Source: SYAC01 sp046048055 (GTDB lineage: Bacteria; Planctomycetota; Phycisphaerae; Phycisphaerales; SM1A02). Taken from it: 51,832 nucleotides of DNA. A program made the position numbers and the translations under genes. The stretch spans positions 1-51,832 of the forward strand of contig JBJOGW010000090.1 in the NCBI GenBank assembly GCA_046048055.1, read 5' to 3'. The notes beneath the pieces are model-generated. The model saw nothing but the letters and a program-made list of their open reading frames with translations, searched no databases and was not told the origin of the DNA. Below, piece after piece: positions 17,023-24,545 of the stretch (its first letter is position 1; every line of letters begins with the position of its first letter).

Positions 17023-17592
17023 TCAGCCGCCGGTCGCAGGCTTGGCCTGCTCCGCCGCGGGCTTGGGGCCCTCGGTGGCCTCGGGCAGCCGGTCCAGGAT
17101 CGGCTTGTGCCGATCGGCGACCTCGGGGCGGAGAATCTTCAGGAACGCCTCGACCTGCGCCTGCTCCCCACGCAGGCGGAATGAACGCTCCGTACCGCCC
17201 GGAAGCCGAAGCGTGACCTCGGTGATGGGCTCGGCCTTGTCCGGACCGCGGTCATCGGGCTTGCCCTGGACCCACGGGCATGCGGCCATGGCATCCCGGA
17301 ACGCCTGGGCACCCTGGGGCGAGAGCGGCCGACGGTACTTCACCTCTCCATCGAGTGCCGCCTGCCCGCCCGCATGACAGGCGTATCCCTGCCGGTCCAC
17401 TTCGTAGAGCTCGAACTGGTTGGTGCTGGGCCGCTTGATCTGCAGACGCAGCGCATACCCACCGGTGTCCGAGACCATGCGATGACGGGCCGCCTCGGCA
17501 TCGCCGGCGGCGCAACTGGCCACCGAGGCACACCACGCCAAAGCCGCGCATGCCGAAATCAGCTGCCGGAGGATGCGGTTGGCCTGAACCAT
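17023..17592 (-). CDS. Small exported protein, probable lipoprotein, unknown function
   Basis: A 189-residue protein. The N-terminus has a hydrophobic segment ending SVASCAAG, compatible with a lipobox and Cys27. The body (about 40-150) is mixed alpha/beta with no family I recognise. The tail is Lys/Pro/Ala-rich. It overlaps the 3' end of the upstream lipoprotein gene by 34 bases on the same strand, so the two are co-transcribed. Both contain a stretch that treats a protein or value as an output with Arg/Trp-rich beta strands, but I cannot show they are related. Likely in the periplasm or outer membrane inner face. Confidence 0.65.
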   Translation of the reverse strand: MVQANRILRQLISACAALAWCASVASCAAGDAEAARHRMVSDTGGYALRLQIKRPSTNQFELYEVDRQGYACHAGGQAALDGEVKYRRPLSPQGAQAFRDAMAACPWVQGKPDDRGPDKAEPITEVTLRLPGGTERSFRLRGEQAQVEAFLKILRPEVADRHKPILDRLPEATEGPKPAAEQAKPATGG

Positions 17593-18146
17593 GCGTAGGG
17601 ATCCGGTCCAAAGTCGTATCGGATGGGAAGGTTCTCGTCGGCCGGACGCTCTCGAAGCAGGCCCGCCTCAGCCATGGCCTTGACCCAGGTGGCCGTGGCC
17701 TCGTCGGGTCCTTCCTGCACCGGGCAACGACGCACGAAGATCCATCGCTCCTGCCCCGCCGAGAATGTCATGGCGTAGACCAACTCGCCCGGCTCCGCTG
17801 CGAGCAGGTCGGGATTGCCGTCGAAGTTGGCCAGTTCCGGCGTGGCGAATCCCAGTTCGCGGGCCAGGTCCCACAACTGCCGAACCTGACGCTGGTACAG
17901 CACCCGGGCGCGGCCCGGGCGGGTGCGGGCGTTCACGCTGGGCCCCAGATCCGCCAGCACCGTGCCGTCGCTGAACAGGATCATCTTTCCCTGCCGCATC
18001 CATGGCTCCAGACGCTGGTCGGCGCCCTCGCCCGCCAGCACCGTGACGTCGGCGGTGAAGTCGCCGGGCGTCGCGAGTGGGTCGAGCGGCGGCGCAGCGC
18101 ATCCGCCGATCACCAGAAGCATTGCGAGGGCGGCGCCGCGCCACAT
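17559..18146 (-). CDS. Lipoprotein of unknown function
   Basis: A 195-residue protein. The start at this ATG gives a textbook lipoprotein signal: MWRGAALAMLLVIGGC with the lipobox IGGC (Cys16) and AAPP after it. Longer starts add a Gly-rich run typical of non-coding frame. The body has no domain I recognise; it includes a predicted strand-rich stretch about residues 50-75. TAGCCT ends 7 bases before the ATG. It is the first gene of a two-gene unit with the small exported protein at 17023, and is divergent from pheT with 49 bases between. Confidence 0.7.
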   Translation of the reverse strand: MWRGAALAMLLVIGGCAAPPLDPLATPGDFTADVTVLAGEGADQRLEPWMRQGKMILFSDGTVLADLGPSVNARTRPGRARVLYQRQVRQLWDLARELGFATPELANFDGNPDLLAAEPGELVYAMTFSAGQERWIFVRRCPVQEGPDEATATWVKAMAEAGLLRERPADENLPIRYDFGPDPYAWFRPTASSGS

Positions 18147-18153
18147 GACTCGA

Positions 18154-18159
18154 AGGCTA
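18154..18159 (-). promoter_or_regulatory. Leaderless-type -10 element (TAGCCT) of the lipoprotein gene
   Basis: TAGCCT on the minus strand ends 7 bases before the ATG at 18146. Confidence 0.5.
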
Positions 18160-18181
18160 CCACCACCGCCACGACCGCCGC

Positions 18182-18187
18182 TACGCT
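18182..18187 (+). promoter_or_regulatory. Leaderless-type -10 element (TACGCT) of pheT
   Basis: TACGCT ends 8 bases before the pheT ATG at 18196; there is no ribosome site between. Confidence 0.5.
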
Positions 18188-18195
18188 GCCCGCAC

Positions 18196-20220
18196 ATGCG
18201 CACGAGCGTCCGCTGGATCAACGACTATCTGGATCGCCCTGCCGACGCCGAGGAGCAGGCGGCGGCCCTCACCGCCGCCGGCTTCAACTTTGACGGTCGC
18301 GAAACGCTCCCCGACGGCGCGATCCAGCAGGAGATCGAGACCACAAGCAACCGCGGCGACTGCCTGTGTCATCTGGAGCTGGCCCGTGAACTGGCCGCCG
18401 CCACGGGCCGGAGCGTGCGCGAACCGGTCGCCACCGCCCAGGCCACCGGACCTGCAGCCTCGGGCCTGGTGCGTGTGCACAATCATGACACGGCCGGATG
18501 TCCGCGGTACACCGCCCGCGTGATCCGGGGCGTGAAGGTGGGCCCCAGCCCGGCCTGGATGCAGGATCGCCTGCGCGACGCGGGCCAGGTGCCTCGCAAC
18601 AACCTGGTGGACTGCACCAACTTCGTGCTGCTGGAGATGGGCCAGCCCACGCACGTGTTCGACCTGGCCAAGTTGCAGGGCGGCCAGGTCCAGGTGCGCC
18701 GGGCCAGGGCGGACGAGCCCTTCGTGCCGCTGGGTGAGCACGCCAAGCCGATCCGCCTGACGACCGATGACCTGGTGATCGCCGATGCCCACCGCGCCGT
18801 GGCCATGGCCGGGGTGAAGGGCGGGGCCGAGAGCGCCGTGGACGAGGGCACCACCGACATCCTTCTCGAGGCGGCCACCTTCGATCCGGTGCGGGTGCGG
18901 CAGATGAGCCGCCGACATCAGATCGCCAGTGACAGCAGCAAGCGCTTCGAGCGCGGCGTGCACCCGGCGGCCATCGACGCCGCCGCCGAACGCCTGACGC
19001 ACCTGATCCTGGAGACGGCTGGCGGCACGCTCTGCGAGGGTGTGGTGGAGGACGGTGCGCCGATGCCGGCGCCTCGCCGCGTGTCCATGCGCGCATCGAG
19101 GTGCCGGGCGATTCTGGGCATCGAGCTGGATGCGGCCGAGATGGTCCGGGCCCTGGCGGCCCTGGGATTCGCCCCCACCATGCAGGGCGACCGCATCGAG
19201 TGCACCGTGCCCCATCACCGCATGGACATCGAGCGCGAGGTGGACCTGGTCGAGGAGGTGATCCGGCTGCTGGGCACCGACCGGATCCCGGTCGCGGACA
19301 CGATTCGCATCCGTACCGCGAGTGCCGACCACCGATTCGACGCCCTGGAGCGCCTGCGCGATCTGCTGGCGGGCATGGGCTTCGTGGAGTGCGTGACCCA
19401 TGCGCTGGTGAGTCAGGACACCGCCTCGGCGTTGCTGCCGGCCGGCATGCAGCCGCTCCGCATCGACGACGAGCGCGCGGGTGGAACGCCGTGCCTGCGT
19501 CCATCGGTGCTGGCGGGGCCGCTGGGCGTGCGCAAGACCAACGCCGATCGCGGCATCACCCACGGCTTGCGGCTCTTCGAGACGGCCCACGCCTTCCTGC
19601 TGGCGCCGTCAGGCCAGCACCGTGAGTGGCCGGGTGTGGGACTGGTGCTGGACGCGCCTGATCCGTCCGAGGGCTACCGAACCCTGCGAGGCGTGCTGGA
19701 CCGCCTGGCGCACGAGCTGGCTGGCCTGCCCTTGCGGATGCAGCCGACCTCCACGGCCGCCATGGAGCCGGCGTCCGAGGTGCTGCTGGAAGGCGCGTGC
19801 ATCGGCCACATCGGCCTGCTCTCGGCGGCGGCGGCACGAGCCATGGGACTGGACCAGACCCTGGCGGTGGCGGAACTGGAACTGGAGCCGCTGGTGCATC
19901 GCTACCCGCCCGAGCGTCCGGCGACGGCCCTGCCCGCGTTCCCCGCCATCGAGCGCGACCTCAGCCTGGTGGTGCCCGAGTCCATGCCGTGGGAACGCAT
20001 CGAGGCCACGGTGCGATCTCGCGACCCGGCGCACCTGGAGGCGCTTGCCTTCGTGGGCGCGTGGCGCGGCAAGCAGGTGGGCGAGGGCCACAAGAGCCTC
20101 ACGCTTCGGCTGCGGTTTCGAAGGCCCGACGCCACGCTTCGCCGCGAGGACGTGGACGCGATCATGGCCGAGCTCACCAGTGCGCTGCACGCGGCACTGG
20201 GTGCGGAGTTGCGGGCGTGA
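18196..20220 (+). CDS. pheT: Phenylalanyl-tRNA synthetase beta subunit, without EMAP tRNA-binding domain
   Basis: A 674-residue protein; E. coli PheT has 795. With PheS it forms the alpha2-beta2 enzyme charging tRNA-Phe. Seen in order: N-terminal helix motif (SVRWINDYLD), the TSNRGDCLCHLELAREL block (about 51-67), the B3/B4 editing region (about 105-275, with VDCTNFVLLEMGQPTHVFD), the B5 domain (about 295-370), the catalytic-like core, and a C-terminal anticodon-binding FDX-ACB domain (about 575-674). The OB-fold EMAP-like domain that normally sits at about residues 40-150 is absent: GFNFDGRETLPDGAIQQEIETTSNR joins directly. pheS is not adjacent. The stop overlaps the next gene as GTGA. Confidence 0.93.
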   Translation: MRTSVRWINDYLDRPADAEEQAAALTAAGFNFDGRETLPDGAIQQEIETTSNRGDCLCHLELARELAAATGRSVREPVATAQATGPAASGLVRVHNHDTAGCPRYTARVIRGVKVGPSPAWMQDRLRDAGQVPRNNLVDCTNFVLLEMGQPTHVFDLAKLQGGQVQVRRARADEPFVPLGEHAKPIRLTTDDLVIADAHRAVAMAGVKGGAESAVDEGTTDILLEAATFDPVRVRQMSRRHQIASDSSKRFERGVHPAAIDAAAERLTHLILETAGGTLCEGVVEDGAPMPAPRRVSMRASRCRAILGIELDAAEMVRALAALGFAPTMQGDRIECTVPHHRMDIEREVDLVEEVIRLLGTDRIPVADTIRIRTASADHRFDALERLRDLLAGMGFVECVTHALVSQDTASALLPAGMQPLRIDDERAGGTPCLRPSVLAGPLGVRKTNADRGITHGLRLFETAHAFLLAPSGQHREWPGVGLVLDAPDPSEGYRTLRGVLDRLAHELAGLPLRMQPTSTAAMEPASEVLLEGACIGHIGLLSAAAARAMGLDQTLAVAELELEPLVHRYPPERPATALPAFPAIERDLSLVVPESMPWERIEATVRSRDPAHLEALAFVGAWRGKQVGEGHKSLTLRLRFRRPDATLRREDVDAIMAELTSALHAALGAELRA

Positions 20221-20837
20221 CGCGGTCACTGGCTCAGGCCACGCTGCAGGACTTCTGCGACCGCCTGGCGGACAAGGTTCCCTCGCCTGGCGGCGGTGCG
20301 GTGGCCGCGGTCACGCTGGCCCACGCCGCGGCGCTGGGATCGATGGTGCTGCGCTACACGATCGGTCGACCGGCATTCGCGGCACACGAGGCGGTCAACA
20401 CGGCGGCGCTCGAGATGCTGGATGCGTTGCGCACCGAGGCTCTGGCACTGGCCGACCGTGACGCGGCCGCCTATGCGCGACTGGCGGGACTGTGGAAACT
20501 GGCTCCCGAGGATCCGCAGCGGGTGCGCGAATTCGGGCCCGCGGTGCAGGAGGCCATCGACGCGCCGCGGCGCGTCGTGGAGGCCGCTGCGGAGCTCGCA
20601 CGGTGCCTGCGATCGCTGGTCACCACCACGAATCCCAGGCTGGCCAGCGATCTGGCGATCGCCGGCGATCTGGCCGCCGTGGCCGCCGAGGCCGCGGCAT
20701 GGAACGTGCGGGTGAACCTGTCCTCGCTGGGGGACGCCACCACGGCGACCACGCTGGCTGCGCAGACCGACGCTCTGGTGAAGCAGGCGGGCACCGACGG
20801 GCGTGCCGCATCCGCGGCCATCGCCGCAAGGGCGTGA
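20217..20837 (+). CDS. Cyclodeaminase/cyclohydrolase family protein
   Basis: A 206-residue all-helical protein starting at GTG within pheT's stop (GTGA). VPSPGGGAVAA (about 21-31) is the signature of the formiminotetrahydrofolate cyclodeaminase/methenyl-THF cyclohydrolase fold; NPRLASDLAIAG (about 140-151) and the AAAWNVRVNL stretch also fit. In relatives this domain removes ammonia from 5-formimino-THF or opens methenyl-THF, feeding one-carbon metabolism. It is encoded as a stand-alone domain, as in FchA-type proteins, and not joined to a formiminotransferase. Its stop overlaps the next start (TGATG). Confidence 0.8.
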   Translation: MTRSLAQATLQDFCDRLADKVPSPGGGAVAAVTLAHAAALGSMVLRYTIGRPAFAAHEAVNTAALEMLDALRTEALALADRDAAAYARLAGLWKLAPEDPQRVREFGPAVQEAIDAPRRVVEAAAELARCLRSLVTTTNPRLASDLAIAGDLAAVAAEAAAWNVRVNLSSLGDATTATTLAAQTDALVKQAGTDGRAASAAIAARA

Positions 20838-21769
20838 TGGCGCCGCTGCTCGGGCTGCTCCTGCTGCTGGTGCTGGCGTGGGTGATGCTGGCGTGTTGGG
20901 GCGGCGCGATCGTGGCCTGGGACGCCGCCCATCCACCGCGAAAGGGTTTTGCCTGGGCGCTGGCCGGCGGGCGGCCTGGCGACCCAGGCGCCATCGGCCT
21001 CGCCTCGGAGGAGGTGGCCATGCCCGGGCTCGATGGCGTGACCTGTCCGGGCTGGCGCGTGGCCTGCGAGGGCGGAGCGCAGGCTCCCTCGCTGCTGCTG
21101 CTGCATGGATGGGGACGGTCCCGCTGGGACAGCCTGTGTCGCCTTGCGGAGCTGCGCGGGCTGGTGCACGAGGCCTGGCTTCCCGACCTGCCCGCACACG
21201 GTGAGCACCGGGCGCGGAGCGGCTGGGTGGGTGTGCGGGAACCGGAAGCGGCTGCCGCCATGCTGGCCGACATGGCTGCGGCGCGGCCCGGCGCGCCGCT
21301 TGTGGTCATGGGCCACTCGCTCGGTGCAGGCGTGGCCCTGCGCGGCGCCATGCTCGCGTCGCGGCGCGGCGTTCCGGTGCACGGCGCGATCCTGCTCGCT
21401 CCCTATCGTGACCTTCGCTCACCCATTCCCGGTCGCCTTGGCCTGAAGAACCTGCCGGTGCAGCCGTTCACGTGGGTGGCGCTGCGCCTGCTGCGGGCGT
21501 TTGGCCGCATGGACGCGTCGCTGGAGGTGGATGCCGCAGGCTGCTCCCTGCCGCTGCTGGTGCTGGCCTGCCAGGACGACCGCATCGCACCAGCAGCCGA
21601 TGCCAGCCTCATCGCGGCCGCCGCGCCGCACGCTCGCCTTGTGGTGCTTCCGGGGGATCGGCACGACGAACCCGCGCACGGGGACCGGGCGGCCTGGCTG
21701 GAGGCGGCGCGGGCGTTTCTGGAGACGGTCAGTCGGCGCTCGCCGGCGCCAGCAGACGGAAGCGCGTGA
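20837..21769 (+). CDS. Membrane-anchored alpha/beta hydrolase
   Basis: A 310-residue protein translationally coupled to the previous gene (TGATG). Residues about 3-25 form one membrane helix, so the domain is likely anchored at the outer side of the inner membrane. The hydrolase part has LLLLHGWGRSRWDS (oxyanion region), the nucleophile elbow GHSLGAG (about 158-164), and a probable acid in CQDDRIAP and His in PGDRHDEP. The substrate is unknown; family members include lipases, esterases and lysophospholipases. The final 41 bases overlap the convergent gene on the minus strand. Confidence 0.77.
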   Translation: MAPLLGLLLLLVLAWVMLACWGGAIVAWDAAHPPRKGFAWALAGGRPGDPGAIGLASEEVAMPGLDGVTCPGWRVACEGGAQAPSLLLLHGWGRSRWDSLCRLAELRGLVHEAWLPDLPAHGEHRARSGWVGVREPEAAAAMLADMAAARPGAPLVVMGHSLGAGVALRGAMLASRRGVPVHGAILLAPYRDLRSPIPGRLGLKNLPVQPFTWVALRLLRAFGRMDASLEVDAAGCSLPLLVLACQDDRIAPAADASLIAAAAPHARLVVLPGDRHDEPAHGDRAAWLEAARAFLETVSRRSPAPADGSA

Positions 21770-23525
21770 GCAGGCCGTTGGGCAAAGGTCGCAGGTCCCA
21801 CTGCATGGGGCCGAATCCCGTGGCCAGGCTCTCCGCGTCGACCTCCTGAAGGTTCTCGGCCAGCCCCTCCGGGAGCTGGATGCCCGCCTCGCCGGCCAGG
21901 TCTCGCTGGCCCTTGGGCAAGGCGCCGCGCTCGGCCCGCGATGCCGCGGCCACCAGCGCCTCGCGCGATGCCTCGAGTGACGCCACCATGTCCGTGAAGC
22001 CCCAACCGATGGCCGGCTCCGAACCCGCTGCAGTCATGGACTGGCGACATGCGGACGAATCGGCCAGCCCCCCCTGACCGCCGCGCAGGCACTGCTCCAC
22101 CAGCGTGGTGGTGCCCATGTAGAACATGCCGCCGCCGAAGCCCATGCTCATGTCGTCGTCGCCGGCGGAGAAGATGGTGTTGCCGTTGAAGTCGCGGGGT
22201 TCGAACCCGGCCTCGGGCAGGAACAGGTTCAGCAAGCCTGTCACCGCCTGCTCGTCACGGCAGGCCATGGCGTAGATCCCCTGCTGGTTCTCCTGGGCGT
22301 CGCGTCCAGGCATGCCGGCGGAGCGGGCGACCACATGCACCTGCGGCCCGAGCGCATCGAACGCCTTTCGCAGGTCGGGGCCGTACTGCTGCAGCGTTGG
22401 CTCCATCATACCTGCCATCTCGCCGGGCATGGCGCTCACGGCGGTCTCGATCAACTTCATCAGATCGCGAAACTGGACCTGAATGGTGCCGTAGCCCACC
22501 GCGTCACCCGGAACAAAGGAGGGCGGCGGCGTGATGGCCACCGCCGGATCCGGCAGCGCCAGCACCCCCCGTCGCTCACCCTGGACCAGGATCCCGCTGA
22601 GCAGGTCGAATTGCACGCCGGACTCGTCGCTCCGCAGGCCGAAGGCGTAGGCCTTCACCTGGCCGAAGAGCGTGGTGAGCATCGGCTGCAGAAAACCCAG
22701 CTGGGCGCTCGCCGTGCCCGCCACGCGCTGCATGGGCTCCGTGAGCAGCACGGCCCAGCCGTCACCTCGGCCCACCTGCGCCAATCCATCGCGAAAGGCC
22801 GACTCGTCCGGAAGCCCGCGATCGGGACCACCCTCGAGCACCTCGACGGCCTCCGCCAGGTCCTGCTCCACGCTGCCGAGCAGGAATCGCTCACCGAGGC
22901 GCAGGTACCAGATGTGCTCCACGTGCTGAAAGGTGCCGCCCTCGCCGAACAGGCCACCGCGACGCGGGCGCGGGCGGCGCGGGCGGCCATCGGGGCCGAC
23001 CTCCGGGGCGGTCTCCTCGGGCCTGACCGTGATCCGCGTGGCCTTGTGACCGGCGATCTCCGCGCCGACCGTGGAGCCCGGTCGCTCGCGTTCCCGCTCG
23101 GCGATCAGCGCGTCCAGGATGGCGCCCACGCCCTCGGCGTGCTCGCCCCAGTCGCCATAGGCCAGGAAGTGGGCCTGATCGCTGTCAAGATCCTCGTCAC
23201 GGGCGGCGTACAGGGACGCGCCGGCGGTGCGAGGCAGGCTCCAGGCATCCTCGGGCACTCCCAGTTCGCGCAACCGCTCGGCAGCCTGCCGGCGGGAGGT
23301 CTCGAGGTCCTCCTGCACCAGCTTCTGGATGGACTCGCTGTTCCACCACCGGACCACGGCGGTGCGATCCCACCGCTCCCGCGTGGCCGTCAGGTCATCC
23401 ACGCCGATCACGAACCAGCTGTCGCGAGGCGCCAGGCGGTCGATGGTGACCGGGACGTCGGCCCGGGCCCAGACCACCATCGCCAGCGCGGCCAGCGCGG
23501 CATGCGCCAGGTGCGGCGCCCTCAT
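21729..23525 (-). CDS. Exported protein of unknown function
   Basis: A 598-residue protein with a signal peptide (about 1-22, ending WARADVP). The body is mostly alpha/beta with repeated acidic helices, and residues about 195-220 are a very basic Arg/Pro-rich linker (RPRRPRPRRGG). It resembles in outline the large planctomycete exported proteins of unassigned function that begin with a DSWFVIGVDD-type segment, but I cannot name a family. Its ATG overlaps the stop of the HtrA-like protease (ATGA), so the two are made together and may act as a pair, for example protease and exported partner. Confidence 0.7.
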   Translation of the reverse strand: MRAPHLAHAALAALAMVVWARADVPVTIDRLAPRDSWFVIGVDDLTATRERWDRTAVVRWWNSESIQKLVQEDLETSRRQAAERLRELGVPEDAWSLPRTAGASLYAARDEDLDSDQAHFLAYGDWGEHAEGVGAILDALIAERERERPGSTVGAEIAGHKATRITVRPEETAPEVGPDGRPRRPRPRRGGLFGEGGTFQHVEHIWYLRLGERFLLGSVEQDLAEAVEVLEGGPDRGLPDESAFRDGLAQVGRGDGWAVLLTEPMQRVAGTASAQLGFLQPMLTTLFGQVKAYAFGLRSDESGVQFDLLSGILVQGERRGVLALPDPAVAITPPPSFVPGDAVGYGTIQVQFRDLMKLIETAVSAMPGEMAGMMEPTLQQYGPDLRKAFDALGPQVHVVARSAGMPGRDAQENQQGIYAMACRDEQAVTGLLNLFLPEAGFEPRDFNGNTIFSAGDDDMSMGFGGGMFYMGTTTLVEQCLRGGQGGLADSSACRQSMTAAGSEPAIGWGFTDMVASLEASREALVAAASRAERGALPKGQRDLAGEAGIQLPEGLAENLQEVDAESLATGFGPMQWDLRPLPNGLLTRFRLLAPASAD

Positions 23526-24484
23526 GACTGCCCGCTGCCGTCGAGCAGCTCGCTGGGCGTGCCGAAGTCCGTCCGCCCCGGTCCATCGTGGTAGTTGTGG
23601 CCCGCGTTGGGGTTGCTGCGGTCGTAGCTGAAGGCCTCGCGGTTGCGGATGAAGTCCTTGACGTAGCGGCCCGGAATCGCGAAGCCCAGGGCCTCGCCGC
23701 CCCGGATGCCCATGTTGGTGATGCCGATCACCTCGCCCCGGGTGTTGAACAGCGGCCCGCCCGAGTTGCCCGGATTGATCGGCGTGTCGGTCTGGATGTA
23801 GGTCAGGCCGTCGAAGTTGCGTTGCGTGGTGCTGATCACGCCCTGCGTGAGCGTGCGCTCCAGACCCAACGGGTTGCCGATGGCGAACACCGGCTGGCCG
23901 ATCTCCAGCCGTTCCTCACGCTGCACCGGCGCAAACGCGAACTCCCTGCCCTCGGGATGCGGAATCCGGATCAGGGCCAGATCCAGGTGGTTGTTCACGG
24001 CGAGCAGTTCCACCTGGTCGATCTCCACGCGCTTCAGCGTGCCATCGGCGAGCGGGAACCAGACCGTGGCCTTGAGCTTCTGCTCGCCCTGCACCACATG
24101 GGCGTTGGTGATGGCATGCCCTTGCGCGTCGATGATCACGCCGCTGCCCAGGCCGCCCGGGGTGCTCACCTTGATCACCGCGGGACCCAGGATGCGGGCA
24201 TGCTCCTTGGGGCTGAGCGTGGGCAGATTGGTGGCGGTGTGGAACAGGTCCACCTGCTCGGTGCGCAGCGACGTGGGCGCCGCGGCGCTCTCCACGTCGG
24301 CCACGTCCTCCATGTCGAAGCTGAGCACCTCGGGGCCAATGTCCACCCAGACGCGACGGTCGGTGCGCTTGAGCACGGTGCCGTCGATGCGGCTGCCGCT
24401 CTTGAGCTTGACCACGTCGGCATGCAACGGAAACGCCAGCAGCGCCAACGCCACCGGCACGGAGAGCCATGGTGCCTTGTTCAC
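23522..24484 (-). CDS. HtrA/DegP-like trypsin-fold protease without PDZ domain
   Basis: A 320-residue protein from GTG. The signal peptide covers about 1-22. A small N-terminal beta region (about 23-65, KLKSGSRIDGTV then VWVDIGPEVLSF) precedes the protease. Triad: His129 in ITNAHVV, Asp168 in NHLDLAL, Ser241 in NPGNSGGPL, as in family S1C. No PDZ domain follows; after GFAIPGRYV the protein ends in an Asn/Gly/Asp-rich tail. It probably acts in periplasmic protein quality control. TATAGT ends 6 bases before the GTG. Coupled to the exported protein at 21729 by a 4-base overlap. Confidence 0.85.
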   Translation of the reverse strand: MNKAPWLSVPVALALLAFPLHADVVKLKSGSRIDGTVLKRTDRRVWVDIGPEVLSFDMEDVADVESAAAPTSLRTEQVDLFHTATNLPTLSPKEHARILGPAVIKVSTPGGLGSGVIIDAQGHAITNAHVVQGEQKLKATVWFPLADGTLKRVEIDQVELLAVNNHLDLALIRIPHPEGREFAFAPVQREERLEIGQPVFAIGNPLGLERTLTQGVISTTQRNFDGLTYIQTDTPINPGNSGGPLFNTRGEVIGITNMGIRGGEALGFAIPGRYVKDFIRNREAFSYDRSNPNAGHNYHDGPGRTDFGTPSELLDGSGQS

Positions 24485-24489
24485 GCGGC

Positions 24490-24496
24490 TACTATA
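24490..24496. promoter_or_regulatory. Two-way -10 element between the HtrA-like and FG-GAP genes
   Basis: On the minus strand TATAGT (24491-24496) ends 6 bases before the HtrA-like GTG. On the plus strand TACTAT (24490-24495) sits within the same bases and would start a transcript near 24502, leaving a 44-base leader to the FG-GAP gene. Confidence 0.5.
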
Positions 24497-24545
24497 GCCC
24501 GCCGCACCGTCGCGACCGCTTCCTCTCACCCGATCCGGAGTCCTC

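Noticed and set aside
12909..17216. Very long plus-strand open frame (about 1435 codons)
   Set aside because: It is antisense to speA and the Hsp70 gene, both of which have clear family motifs; such frames are expected opposite high-G+C genes.
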